Shown here: positions 27,201 through 41,200 of the stretch, piece by piece | How positions within the stretch are numbered: the stretch's first letter is position 1 | Layout: every line of letters begins with the position of its first letter | DNA from: Strongylocentrotus droebachiensis | Taxonomy: Eukaryota; Echinodermata; Echinoidea; Camarodonta; Strongylocentrotidae | Assembly (NCBI GenBank): GCA_035222895.1 | Contig: JAVYIG010000117.1 | Span: 646,001-710,000, forward strand | Reading direction: 5' to 3' | DNA length: 64,000 nucleotides | The notes under the pieces: model-generated | What the model was told of the DNA's origin: nothing | The model's input: only the letters and a program-made list of their open reading frames with translations | The model's database searches: none | Position numbers and translations under genes: made by a program

Positions 27201-29206
27201 GGTCGGGGTCGCACTGTAATGTCCTGTCACAGCCACTCACCGCGTGTACAGCAGGATTTGTGGCCATGATGAAATCACCTGATGATGTCTGCTTTACATC
27301 CCTCATGCATCCAGTGTAGGCGTTGTTGGTCAAAGGTCCCAAATAATTTGAAGGCACATGACCAAAATAGACAAAGGGGAAGATAGAGAGTGGGGAGTTA
27401 TAGGTGCCTGTTTCGCTGCAGATGTTGTTCTGACAGCTGTCTGATGTTACATTTACCTCAATGAAACCTGGTACGGATTTGATGAGATTTATTTCAAAGT
27501 CATGCCACTCTCCATCATCAAGATCAGAACCAAGACCTGTTATCGTCACAGATTCCCCCGATGCACCCTCACGGGAAGTCACGGAGATAGAACCATCCAC
27601 CATTTCGACTGTCAACGAGTCGCCCAAGGAGAAGGATTGAAGCAGGTGCCCACTGGGGATCGTAGTAGAAAATGAGAAGGAGAACTGAAAAGGGAGATCT
27701 GATGGAAAAGCATACTCAAGATATTGTTCGGTTCCATAGAAGCTAGCTGATGTGTCCTCAGCGCAGAACTCTCCTGCGTATCCTGGGGGGCAGGTGCAGG
27801 AGAAACCATGAGCTCCTTCTCTGAAAAACGGGCTGCACGTTGCCCCATTGAGGCACTGTGTATTGTCAATGCAGGCGGTCAGCACCACATCACACCTTGT
27901 ATCCCCATACCCTTCGGGACAGCGACAAAAAAACGCACCGACAGAATCTTGACAAGTCGCTCCATTTGAGCAAGGGTCGGATGCACATTCATCAATGTCG
28001 TTCCCGCAGAAGTCTCCATCGTAACCGTTCGCGCACTCACAGTCAAACCGGTTCACCCCATCATTACAAGTTGCACCATTGGCGCAAGGACCTGAAGCAC
28101 ATTCATCAATGTCAACCTCGCAGTCCACCCCTTCAAACCCAGCTAGACAGACGCAGACGTAACCACTGGCATTGGCGTAACTGAAGACATCCGGAACGTA
28201 ATCACTATACTGGTTTCCAGGCTCATAAAGAGTCTGATTGGACAACTGAAGACAGGTGGCCCCATTTTGGCAGGGGGACGGCGAGCATTCATCGATGTCA
28301 ATCTCACAATTGATGCCTTCGTAGCCGAGGTAACAGGAACAGTTGTAGAACTTGATACCGTCCATGCAGGTCCCTTCGTTTTGGCAGGGGTTGGAGGCGC
28401 AGTCATCAATGTTGTTGGTGCACTCAGGTCCATCAAACCCAGTATCAGAGCAATCACATACGTACCTGCACAAGAACAGAAAACAAATGTACACTGTCAA
28501 TGACAAGTTCCTTTTGGAGAGGGGTATGATTGGTAAAGAAGAATAATAACATCGAGTTAAAACAAGGGAAACGCTCTCGGCGGTCTCGCCTGCATAACGC
28601 AATTCAATATTATAAACCAGAACGCCAATGACGTAGCACTCATCCGCACCTCGCAACAACAAATATCGTAAATTTTATGTGGTACACTTTTGAACTGGTC
28701 AAAAAATAAAAGTTTGATGCCCTGGAAGGGACATAATTTCATTTCATTTGCATAAAGTACCATAAATAATCAACGGAGCAAAAATCTCACAATTCTGTGT
28801 AGAAGTTTAGTGTTCCAAATTTAGCTCTACCAGATAAGGCAGACCAAATCAAAATCGGTCAAGAAATGAGGGAAAAGAAGCAATTTGTTGACCTTAAATG
28901 ACCTTTGACCTTAACTTAGTGACCTGAAATTCTACTCACATGATTGGGGAGACTTGATAACCCTATAGTCCAAGTTTCATTGACTAAGAACTTATACTTT
29001 CAAAATTATATCAAAAACTCAAAAACTTAACCTTAGGTTAAGTTTTCGATGATGCTACAACATAGTCCAAGTCTGTTGACCTGAAATGACCTTTGACCTT
29101 GACTTTGTGATCTGAAATTCTACTCACATGATTGGAGATACTTGATTACCCTATAGTCCAAGTTTCATTGACTAAGAACTTATACTTTCAAAATTATATC
29201 AAAAAT

Positions 29207-29243
<37 letters not shown>

Positions 29244-32200
29244 CACCGGAAAAGCGGCGCCTATGTCTCGCTTTTTGCTACGCAGGCGAGACAAAAATGA
29301 AAGCAATAGAAAGTGTGAACAAAGCACTGATTGTGAAGAACATACACATTCCATATCTGGTTATGTATGCCAATTTTCCAGGACTCGAGGAGTACATGTT
29401 CATGTAGGACATTCTTCCAAGGGAATAATTCATTGGTTGTATACCATAACTACCATCCATTTCAGAAGAAAAGATATCTCATTAAAAAATATCAGATAAT
29501 ACAGCGATACTTTGAATTAATAGTACAGTGTATATACATTTACAAGTAAAGCTCAATTTTTCAAACATATGTCTTCCATGATTCTATAAAAATAAAACTT
29601 GTAAAGCCTTTCTCACAAAGAAGCAATGTATGTAACTAGATACTGGTACGCATCACGTGCATAGATCCATAATGGTAGCCAAGGGACCATTAAACATGCA
29701 AATACATGTACAGTAAACTTGATTACAACATACACTGTAATGCAATCGTGCAAAACTACACCTACATGTATTAAAGCAAACATTACAGTTTCATCCAATT
29801 ATGTTAATATTTCAAAAATTAAATTAAAAACATGCGTGTGACACAGCACAATTTAAAAAAAAGACAAATTATTAAAATGTGCTTTAAAGCCTTAAGCTTT
29901 GGTTATTCACAAAGTCATACAGCCAAAAACAATTTGTATTTGAAGTGGTTATTTTTATTATAAAGGTCACAAAAATAGGTCCATATAATTAATTAGTAGG
30001 CTGTAAAGGCCGCCAACACACAGTACTTTTTTTCACCTTTGTATTGTGCTACAATAAGCTATAACATAGCCGGAATTTCAAACTGGAGGAAAGATGATTG
30101 CAATGCAATGCTCTTCAACCAAATGGCTAGTCCAGATTATGTCATTTTAAGATTTTGTATTCTTCAATTCTTTTTATCCTCCTCCCTTTATACACCCATC
30201 CCACACAGCGCGATATCTCCACTGATTGCGCGACGCCCGAAAATACACCCATTGTTTGCGAGGGTAAGATTGAAAGGACTATCTCCGTTTTAGCGTTGAG
30301 GGTGTGTTAGTTTCTCAGCTGATTGGATACACGACACAGAAACAGTCCAGGCACTTTATACTTCGCAGAAAACAGGAGTGATAGCCACTAGCAATAGCCA
30401 CAAGCAAAAGTATGTTGGATATCATAAAAGGAAAAGCCATATGAGACAAACTGAGGCAGGTGAGATCCAACTAGTCAATTGATATGGCCAGCTGCATGCC
30501 ATACAGGAGGGCAGGACTTGAAGTGTACCAATCACCCCCAAAATATTTCACTTTTGGGCCACCCTAAATCGCCTCATCTAGTCTGCTCACGAGTTGCTCA
30601 AGACTGTGTACGGCCAAGATGTACATGTACATTGTATAAAAATCAACTGCAAACAAAATTATCCATGGTTTAATGGTTGAATGGTTAAGAAGTATGAATA
30701 ATATAAATAAACGATAACATAAATAGGACTAGGGCATCCACAGAGCCCATGTCGGACTTGGGCTCTGAGCGCACCCTACTATTACTTTAATTTGGTTTAC
30801 TTCGGTGTCGAGGCTTGAAGCTTCAGCTTATGTGCCCCTCTTTACTGTATTGGATTCGCAAGCCTGCAAGCCTGCAAGCCTGTGCAATTGCATGACTAGT
30901 CTATATGAAGTGCTCTAGTGCTTTTGGGGAGTGCTTTTTGGGAGTGCTTTCTGGGAGTGTATTTGAACATGTATGCAATATATATCTCTTCATAGAAGCA
31001 ATATTGGAAGCTCACATAGGATGGAATAAAATGGAACCAATCACATACAGGAGCAAAACATTGTCTGGGGATTGGTTCACTATAAAGGGGACAGGCAAAG
31101 GGGAAGGAGGTGCAGAGATTCGAAAGTGTGAACTTACCCTGGTTGAAAATTGCTGCATGAAAGTGATCGAGGCAAGAAAATGAAACGCATACACCAGCGA
31201 TAAAATGAAATATCAATGAAAAAGATGTAGATGCAGATGTAGATACATGTAGGTAGGTAATGACAAAACAGCACACTGCCATCACCAAGAGAAACATATA
31301 AAATTGCAGTGAAAATGCTAGAACCCAATGAACATAAAGACCGAGATGTGCCTGACTAGAGACTAGAGTATAAGGAAAATTGTATACCAAAATAATCTGT
31401 ACATGTATACATCTAATGGGTAGAAGAAGAAAACTAGATGTAATACGACTGCGCGCAGTCGTAATGATGCCTCCGTCATAGAGCAATTTTACAAACCAAA
31501 ACAGAAGAAATTTTTCAAATTCAAGTTCAATTGTAATCCATTAACAGGTTCTCAGAATATTGTGATTACAAGCAATTTCTCATATACATATATGACCCTT
31601 TGATCTTTGACCTCATGACCCTAAAATCTACTCAGTTCATTGGCTCTGCAAGATGTCCTAAGTTAAATAGTAATCCATCTGTCAGTTCTAATGAGAATGC
31701 TTTCACAAGCTATTTTTGCATACATAATGTGTGCTGTGGCCTTTGACCTTTGACCTCATGACCCCAAAATCTAATCAGTTCATCGGCTCTGCAAGTAATG
31801 TACATGACCTAAGTTTAGCAGCAATCCATTGATCGGTTCTTGAGATAACGCGATCACAAGAACGGGACGTACGTACGTACAGACGGACGGACGGACGGAC
31901 AACCCGAAAACATAATGCCTCCGGCTACTTCGTAACGGAGGCATAAAAATGCTGAGATCCGAAGAGATCAAAACAATAAACAATTTACTTTTAAAGGGGA
32001 GATGGAGCAATTGTGCTAAATGGATACTAGGGAGGAAAAAATCATGAATTACATGTATGAGTAATCACTGACCTTGGTAAAGAAACTGGTTATTTTTTCA
32101 TTTTTGTTTCCCTCTTGTTTTGCTCAAACATTGGGAAAAGGGAAAATGGTATTTCCCCATGAAAATGACATGAATATGACATGAATATGAAATGTTTCAA

Positions 32201-35200
32201 TACGTAAATATTACTTTCTCAAGATAACTTTTCTTTTAATTTATGAAAATGACTGGTTTAATTTTGCATTCAGGGAATTGAAGGCCAAAGACAGAAACTG
32301 ACTTTTTTGTGGCTTTGAGTTGTCAAAAAGGTAAAAATTTGTGGAGAAATGTATCAAGTATAATTTTAAATTCATGAAAAATTTATATCGGATGTAAACA
32401 TTGCTATAAAATGTGAAAGAATTTTAAACAAGTGAAAGTTATGTGTCTGCAGTTTAAGAGAGAAATCTATATCATACTGATTACAATGTTTATTTAATGA
32501 TTATCTTTTCAATATGGGAAGGAGGTGCATTCCACACACAAAAAAAGAAGATGAATCAGGTGAAATGCTTGAGAAATAACCCTCAGTAAATGAAAAGATA
32601 TGAATTCCCAGACCACCAAGAAGAAATACCCACATGCAACCCCACATACATGACATATATATACATTGTAGCTTAAAGGCACGGCACAGTTTTTTTTTTT
32701 TTATATTTTACTATTTATTTGGAGCACATTTGCTGCGTAATTTCAACTTAAATTGCGGTTCTTAGGAGCCCCTTTTTGAAGAAGTTTTACTAATTCAATA
32801 TTGATAAACTTTGTTGTTTGTGCAACATGTAGAGAAACAATTTCTACCAAAAGTGTTTGCCTATTCTATGACTGATGACTCGGTGTAATAGGTATTTGGT
32901 ACAGATACATACATGTGGCCTCTGCATGCTCTAATCAGAGTAAAAAAATTCTTTAATACCACAAGGCTTTTTATGAAAATCTTTGCCCAAACTATGCTAT
33001 GCTTTTAAACCATAGTAAGAAGAAATAAGGAATGGTTTTGTACAAAAGATTGCTAAATCACACAAAGTAAATATAAACTATTGAATTCTGTATAGTTGGT
33101 TTAAAGGTAGTTTTCTCACCCATTCACTTCGTCCGTGCAGACTCCACCATTTTCGCAAGGGTTTGATGCGCACTCGTCGATGTTGATCTCGCACTTGATC
33201 CCGCTGAAGCCTGGTGCGCACTCGCATCTGTATTGGTCGACCTCGTCCACGCAAGTAGCGTTGTTGGAGCACGGGGAACTTGCGCACTCGTCAATGTTCG
33301 TCCCGCAGTCGGCATCGGTGAAGCCCGGAACGCAAACGCAAGAGTGGCCTACGGTTTGGTCTATGCAAGTTGCGCCGTTCAGACATGAATTGATATCATC
33401 CTGACCACACTCATTTAATTCTATCTGGCACGTAGTCCCGATGTAGCCATTAGGGCAGAAACACTCAAACCTGTTAGCTAAATCTTTGCATATGCCGCCG
33501 TTTTGGCATGGCTCCGTAGCGCATTCGTCAATGTCCGTTTGGCAGCGATCCCCCTCGAATCCTCCAGCACACGTGCAAGTGATATTCCCTTCGTTGACAG
33601 AGCACGTGGCACCGTTCTCGCATGGAGTCAATGAGCAGAGGTTATCTTCGCAGTTGGGGCCAATGTTCCCCGCCGTGCAGGTGCAGTAGTACCCACCATT
33701 GGTGTCGGAGCAGCCGGCTCCGTTCTGGCAAGGGCTGTTCTGGCACTCGTTTTCGTTGGTTTCGCAGCGGGTTCCAGAGTAACCTGTACCGGTGCAATCA
33801 CATGTGAAGGAGTTGATGCTGTCCTGGCAGGTTCCTCCATTCAAGCATGGATTCACCACACAGTCATTGATTTCTAAGGTACACAGAGTGCCTGTATAAC
33901 CTACAGGGTGTAATCACAATACACAAACAGGAGAAAAGGATGCAAAAGAAAAGATTTATTCAATAATATACATGTATGTTCATTCAATAATATTTGTTCA
34001 TTCAAATACAAGTACAAATAGCAACAGATGACATTTATATATTTCAGTTCTAACATTGTCAAAGATTCGTAGACAATTTTTTACTCTAAATAATTTTCAT
34101 CTCTTCGTGTCTTTCGTACCCAGTTTCCTTAGACAAGTTTTTGTTTAAGACAGTCAAAAATTATGCGCTCCCTCATGACTTTTCAAGTAGCTAATATAGG
34201 CATGTAAAAAAAGCGATTTGGCAGAAATTATAAGGGCAAAATTATAAAATGAAAATTGAAATATTCCCCCAATATCAGGAGGGTTGGGAGGTCTGCCTCC
34301 CCTATACTTTCATTGAAACAGAGCCTGGAGCAAATCGTTGCCTGGCTGGCAGAAGGGCGTTTGCTCAAATTTCAGGTAAAAAATGAAGCGTTCAGCAGAG
34401 GGGCGTTAGCACTAAATCGCCTCAAGCTTTTATAAAACTGACTTATTTCCGAGAAAGAAATTGTGGTCGTGTTCTACTATAACATTCGTTCAGTCTTTTA
34501 AGTTTTAAACCGATTTTCGGTACGGAAAGCAGTTTAAATATAAAACAAATCTTTAAATGCGAATAATTCGAAAAGTAGTTTTTGAGTCGCTTGCGTGCTA
34601 ACGCCCTTCTGCCAGCCGGCCGACGAAATGTCCCCTCAGGAAATGTTGGATTGCCTACCTGCTGAACAACGGCAGATGATTCCATCCAAAGCGGCGTTGG
34701 TCTGGCACTCTCCGCTGGCGCCGCAGGGGTTAGTGTCACACAGGGTGGAGCTTGTGTTACATGCCGGTCCTCCGTACCCCTGGTTGCACCTGCAGAAGGT
34801 GGTGTTGGACTCCCCATCCTCCATGCAGGCACCGTTGATGCAGTCCAGAGCAAATGATGGGTTGCTGCAAAGCTCACCTACGAGAAGAAAGAAACAAATG
34901 CCTTATATAAAGGAAACATTACCGTAAACAGGATTTGTTACTCGTCATTTCATGGCCCCTTCTCCCAACAATCTCTTTTTTTTTGCGCGACCGATATTCT
35001 GCCTTCACTTTGATTCTTAGGTTGACCAGGGCCCTGTTGCATAAAACTTACCATTGATGGTAACTTTGTCATCAATGGCAACTACCATGGTAACAGGGAT
35101 CAACAGCCAATCAAAATCATGGTTTCCATGGTAGTTACCATTGATGGCAAAGTTACCATCAGTAGTAACTTTTGTGCAACGGGGCCCAGGTCCCTATTTC

Positions 35201-38200
35201 ATAAAACTTTTAATCAATAACAAATGCTACATTTCTAGGACAAATTTGCTCTCAGCCATCAAATGCCATGATTTCAGTAGCTTATAATAGTTATTGTAAC
35301 TTGTTATTGATAACAAGCTTTATGAAACATGGCCCAGGTACCACTCTGCCTGATGTAGGCTATGAGCACAGGCTCTATTTTTTCGTAATGAACTCTGTCA
35401 GGCCAATGCTTTAAAATCAGCATAAATAAAGTCTAAGCTATTTTGTCTCATAACACTTCAAAGACCACAACTAAGAGTTCAGCATACTTGATCATTATAT
35501 TTTAAAAGCCCTACTATGGTTTTTATCAGATCAACTAATAATACTTTTAACACTCCTTGCACTTTAAAACTAATACCCCGGCTTTAGCATGGCTGCCATC
35601 ATGGCGCTCTAGCATTTCAAGGAATTAATTCCTGCCAAGTACCCATTTATCACCACTGGGTGGAGTGTGGCAAATGTAGATCAATGTCTTGGCAAAGGAA
35701 ATTAGTGCCGGCGCGGGACATGAACCGCTAACCATGTGATCAACAGTTCGGTGACGTATCCACTAGACCACTACTTCTCCAAATAGGAAGGTAAAAGACA
35801 CAGTTATAGTCAATTTATTTCAGAACTCTACAATACTTGGTGATGCATGGGACACCAAATGACCAACTATCTTGGACTTGCCCACACCAATGGTCAAGAA
35901 TGTCTGGAGAAACAGTACAGGGTATCAATGTAAGTTATCAAAGCGCTTTCGCAGACACGACGGAAGAAAAGATGACGGGAGAATTACGGGGAAACAGCTT
36001 TTCCATCGTGTTTAGGGAACGAACGCTGTAAATGGCCGCGCACGGTCGTGAAAATCAACAGGATGGAGAAAATTCTGGTTCCGCATGCGCAGATTGTTTT
36101 TTCGCCTGGTTACCGTTGTGTTTGCAAAAGCGGGCTAATGAAGTCTCCAGAACGGACAGTTCAAACAATGTACAGTGACTGAGTCAGGTATGTGTCTGCT
36201 AATCCTCTGCAAGCACACTGTACAAGTCAGTTTTTCGAATTCAGCAGTCTCTCTAGAAACATGTCCATGTACGTGAGGTTCTTTGGACAGCATGGTGACT
36301 TACCTAGATCATTTTCACAGGTGGTGCCGTTGAATCTTGAAGTGCACTGGCAGGTGAATCCGATACCATCACTGCTGCATACACCATTGTTTAGACACGG
36401 CTGACTGGCACAAGGGTCTTGAGGTCCTTCAAAGATTGGAAGCAAATATTTCATTCTATTATAAGTCAAACGCTGCACATTCCTTTATCTTTTATATTTT
36501 TCATTGGGGAGGCTGATATCCTGTTTACCTGTCCAAGCCCCCTTAGGGGAGAGATCCAAGCTTTCAGTAGAAAGGGCAATGGAGAGTGTTGTGTGTTTTT
36601 GTTTTTGTTTTTTTTTTTTTTTTTGGGGGGGGGGGGCTTTGGCACAAATATTTTTTTGGGGGGTTTCAATCTGTAAAAGTTTCTTGCTGCAAATTTAGTG
36701 ATGGTTAACACAATTTTTGTCTCCTGACGACGGATAGTCAACCTGTTCAAACTGTCGAGACACTCCTACTACACATCCTCTCCAAACAAAAGCTATAGTT
36801 CTCCTTTATAGAACTGTAAGCTCAAGAAAGAATACCAACAGTTCTTTTCAGGACTCCCCAATACACTCCCCCCCCCCCCCCTCTCTTACATGGTGCAACC
36901 GTAAACCTACTGTATAATTTTTAATTTGTCCATTTGGTTTTTTATCCTATCAGTACCTGGTATAAACTGGTACTTACCACATCCAATGTCTTGATCAAGA
37001 GGGCAGACTCCCCACCTCGCGTTCGACCAGGACACTGCGTTGGCAAAATCGATCCCCACTATCTCCTCCATGCATCCTGTAAAGCCCGTCCCAAGGATCA
37101 TCACCGGAGACAAAGCCAGATCCAGAAGCGTTGGGTTCTTGATGAACGTCGCCAGCTCGATGGCCTCATCCCGCACCCTCAGCACCACAGACTCGCCAAC
37201 GTACACAAAATCAACGATTGTCCACAGGTTGTCGTTGAACCCTTCACCTACGGCAGTCTCCGTCACGCCCGAACCACTGTTCCAGCGGATGCGGATGGAG
37301 CCTGTTTCGTTTACGCTCACTGCGATCGTCTGATCACCATTAGTCTGCGAGAAAAGCTCGCCGCCAGCGCAAGTCCTGAATTGTAACGTTATCTGTCCTT
37401 GAGCAGAAAATATTGCGTTGGTTTCGACGGTCGCTGTGCCGTTGAAGAAGACTAGGTTCTGTGGTCCTTCAGTCTGTGATAAGACTGTATGAAGCACCAG
37501 CGCTAGGGTAGAGATGAGGATAAAGAAAAAAGATTGATGTAAAGATTTTACAGTCAAAATATAATTTCTTTAGCCAACAAGTGGACTCATGAACATCTCA
37601 CACAAATAACTACAGGTGTATGTACACACAGTACTTATACAATGTAGCCAAGTGGAACTTTCTTAGGGAAACTAAGTGGAATTATGGTTGTATTCAAATG
37701 CTAGAGTACAAATATATGTATATAATATATAATATATGTCTTTATTTTATACACGTACATACATTACATACATGTAGTAAATCCTCAATGAACATTTAGT
37801 AACTGTTTCAGACAGCATGTACTGTACAATGTACACGTAATGTATCAATCAATATACATGTACAAACCCCTGTACATTGTATGCATACATGTAATTAGCA
37901 GTCAAATCTGAATGTAATGATTATTCTCTATTTTCCATAAATGCCATTCAACCAATAGACTGCTTTGTGTCATACGCTCATATTTGAGGTACACATACAA
38001 TGTACATGTACATGTTACAAACGAATTGAAGCATTATATACCACTTGTAAATTTGATGATTTTTTTTAACTCAAGACTAAGTTGAATTAGGGCCTTAATA
38101 TGTTTATTAAAACTTGTCACCTTCTCATGAAACATAAGTCTAGGCAAATCAATTTTTAACAAACTTAAAAATTCATCAAACTTGGTAAGGGTATGAATAA

Positions 38201-41200
38201 TATAGTTGCTATCTGTACGGTGCTGCTGTTTTCATTTGAATAAACCCACATGTACATGTATAAATACAAACAAAAACGTAACACTCTGATACGATTCTAC
38301 TGTCAACAGAGCAAACAATTAACATCGAACAGACAGGTTGCATATTAATAAATAACAAGTTGGGCGTAACCCTCGTATGAATGAATGAATCACTTCTGTA
38401 CACAATGGGCCACTTAATTAAAATGCTGCAAATTCTGCATGAACAATGGAGCCAAAATAATTGTATGATTTGGAAAATATTGCATTGGTACTGGTACTGG
38501 TACAAAGGTGAAAATACATGTACATTACAGTACATACATTGTCAATATTGATCATTCTGGTTTAGTACCTTTTCCAAATACTGGTATCTTTTTGAAAGAC
38601 ATGATTGTGGATTTTACCCATGTTTTTCAAGTGCTATCAAAGATCTTCTGTCAGTAACAAACGTGACATGTACATTGTCTGCTGAGAGCCAGAAGGGCAT
38701 TATAGATTCAATGCGACTTTCTTACAATACATACATTTGTACATGTACATATGTAATTACATTGTAGATGTGGCCTTTGTGTTTAATGCCCTTTTAGCTC
38801 TTAACATGCAGACTCCATGGTGATTTGCTCTGCACCAAGACAAATTATGTGGGAAGCATTTTTTGAGTAACTTATTATCATCATACAATTCCTTTAGAAA
38901 GTTCAAAGATTCAACTTTTCAAAAATCAGACAATTTCAGACATTTCAGAGCAACTTGGCCATGCAAATCCTCCAAAATCCGATACTCGATATTAAAACAA
39001 GGGTAATTTTTTTTTTGAAATTCAACCCATCTTGATCTTGTACCCCGAGAACGACCCTGCATCCATCCAGTCATGCAACGACAATCATGGGGTCATTTTA
39101 CAAGAGGGTGCGACTACAAGGAGGAAACAAAATGCAATGTGAGCCGTGCCTGTAGGAGGCTATGCTAGTAAACATTGGTATCGAATACACAGGTACATTT
39201 GGAAGCAAAGTTGAAAGAAAAGTTGGGAAATTTAAGCAGTCTTTAACTACATTTTACAAGCAGGGATTTGTCTCTGCTATATGTGTATTGTCTATCTACA
39301 TGTATACATGTATGTACAACTTATACGACCTGAAATTATTTAAACTGCATACATGTACACTGTACACTTGAACCAGGTAGATGCCCCAACAACAAACACC
39401 ACACATATTTCTAGAGGTGTACATTTCATATCTAACTGCGCACAATTTCCTTTATTCCCCCTCTCTCTTGCGTCTCTTCTATTTTTTGTTTGTGTTTAGA
39501 ACTTTAGGTCTAGACTCTAGACCTCTACTGAAGGGAATTTTCTCAAATCAAGTGGCTGTGTCTGTACACAGTACAGCTTCAACCTCCAGTTTGAGTGCCA
39601 AACTAGTCAACAATTATCCTATTGTAATTCACAACACAACTATCCTGGAGAGTTATTATAACTCCCTGCCCACCCTCAAAAAGCTTTTCACTCCATTTGA
39701 CACAAAGTCTTTCATCACAGGCCTTGCAAACACCAAGACATTCCGTTCAGATTGCGACACACAAGGGGCGTCATCATCATCTCGAGATTGCCAAATAACC
39801 CGCTATTTCTGATTTGGGAAATAATCCTGAAGTAACAAATCACGTCTTCACTATCTCGAGACTCGACCTCGAAACTTGAAACTCGACCTTGAGAAATTAG
39901 CTCGAGATATTTTGCTCAGCGTTAGCGCGTATTGCGAATCTTCGGTCTAGTGAAGACGCACGGGACAAATAGCTGTATATTTTGCCAAATAGTGGGATAG
40001 TTTGCAAACTATCCCAAGATATCTTGGGATGACAATCCTGACCAAATATCCTTCTAATTGCTACTTCGGTCTGATGAAGACGCAAATTAGCTAGATAGTT
40101 TGCGATCGGGATAGTTCAAATAGCTGGATATTTGGCAATCTCGAGATAGTGAAGACAGGCCTACTGAAATAAATTATTGAAAATGTCAGGTAGTTTTGGG
40201 GTCATTATTTACAGTTGTTGGGTCTCTAGTACAAGGGAGTTAACCCTTCAGAAACTTCACCTCAAAGAATAAGTGTAGGTATTCTGAAAAATTAGATGTA
40301 TTCCTGCCCTTTGACGTACACTATTCCTGTCAAAAATGCAAATGAGATACTAGTATATAAATGAAGACTTTTAAAATCAATTAAACAAAACCATTACTTT
40401 CCAATAAGGAAAAATCATAGCTGAGAAGATTATTATTTGATGAAAAATACATACATGTAACAGGGGAACAATTGTTACTAATTCATTTTAAAATACTAGA
40501 ATATAGCAGTTGACAATATCTATTTCTATTTATGGGAAACCTTCACCCCAGAAGAGCACCTACTTACAGTGTACTTGCGCTTTGGTGGGGAATCTTGTAG
40601 ATTAATGGTCAAGAATATAATAAATCTCTCAGAATAAGTAAAGTTATTTCTTGGGGTGAGGTTTCCTTTTATTAAAAAGGTATACCAATCAGCCAAATCA
40701 TGTTTTGCTCTTGATGTAAGAGGTTCCATGTCGCTAACCTACATGTATATTCCAAATATGAGCTTCAAATATTAATTCTACAAAGAAAGATTGGAGTTCA
40801 AATACATTCACTCACTCAGATAGAGAACATGCTAGTGATTGCAGCATGTGAGGTCATTTAAGGTCAAAGTGCTGACCCTTCCCTAATCTGCCATAAACCC
40901 TCTAGGCTTCATATCTTGAGAAACGTGATAATTTTCTTGACAAGAAATGCATGCCTGAAATACCTTTCCCTGAAGTTCCTGAACCCAGTCAACTCTGGAG
41001 ATAAATGACATGTTCAGACTAAAGAAAAATTATATTTTCAAACTTGTTTAAGGAAACGTTTTACAAAAAAATAATTGTGTAGCAAAAGGAGCATACAGAC
41101 TAGAACAAAATCATTGTACAGATGTAGATACACCTTAAAAAGAAAATAATTTTGAAGAGGTCCACTGACAAGTGACAGTAGGGACTTTTAGGTTTGCACG

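Larger units (their letters stand above)
28583..29292. mobile_element. TIR element with internal duplication, DR1 motifs and (CCG)n
   Basis: GTCTCGCCTGC at 28583 is inverted at 29282-29292. Inside is a direct duplication of about 140 bp with a 188-bp period (from about 28890 and 29077), each copy with TGACCTTTGACCT, then (CCG)n at 29209-29242. Non-autonomous DNA transposon; the TSD was not found. Confidence 0.65.
28466..33119 (-). other. crumbs intron 5
   Basis: 4.65 kb, phase 2. It contains two TIR-bearing elements with nuclear-receptor-like motifs (28583-29292 and 31467-31944). The rest is AT-rich without coding segments; a small AAGCCTGC repeat sits near 30855-30885. Confidence 0.85.
34878..36303 (-). 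other. crumbs intron 3
   Basis: 1.43 kb, phase 1. Holds a MITE pair (35026-35339) and a tRNA-derived SINE (35572-35782). No coding segment recognised. Confidence 0.85.

Noticed and set aside
29209-29242. (CCG)n run as a CpG-island promoter
   Set aside because: It is a microsatellite inside a transposon, with no CpG-rich flanks.
30896-31486. 196-codon minus-strand frame in intron 5
   Set aside because: Hydrophobic AT-rich translation without domain signature; its upstream end lies in a transposon's border region.
36907-37557. Alternative start of crumbs within an extended exon 2
   Set aside because: The hydrophobic extension upstream of 37502 is the translated pyrimidine tract of the splice acceptor and its apparent initiator is TTG, not ATG.
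39381-39812. 143-codon plus-strand frame in intron 1
   Set aside because: No recognisable domain, low-complexity serine/threonine composition, and its end runs into an inverted-repeat element; not supported as a gene.
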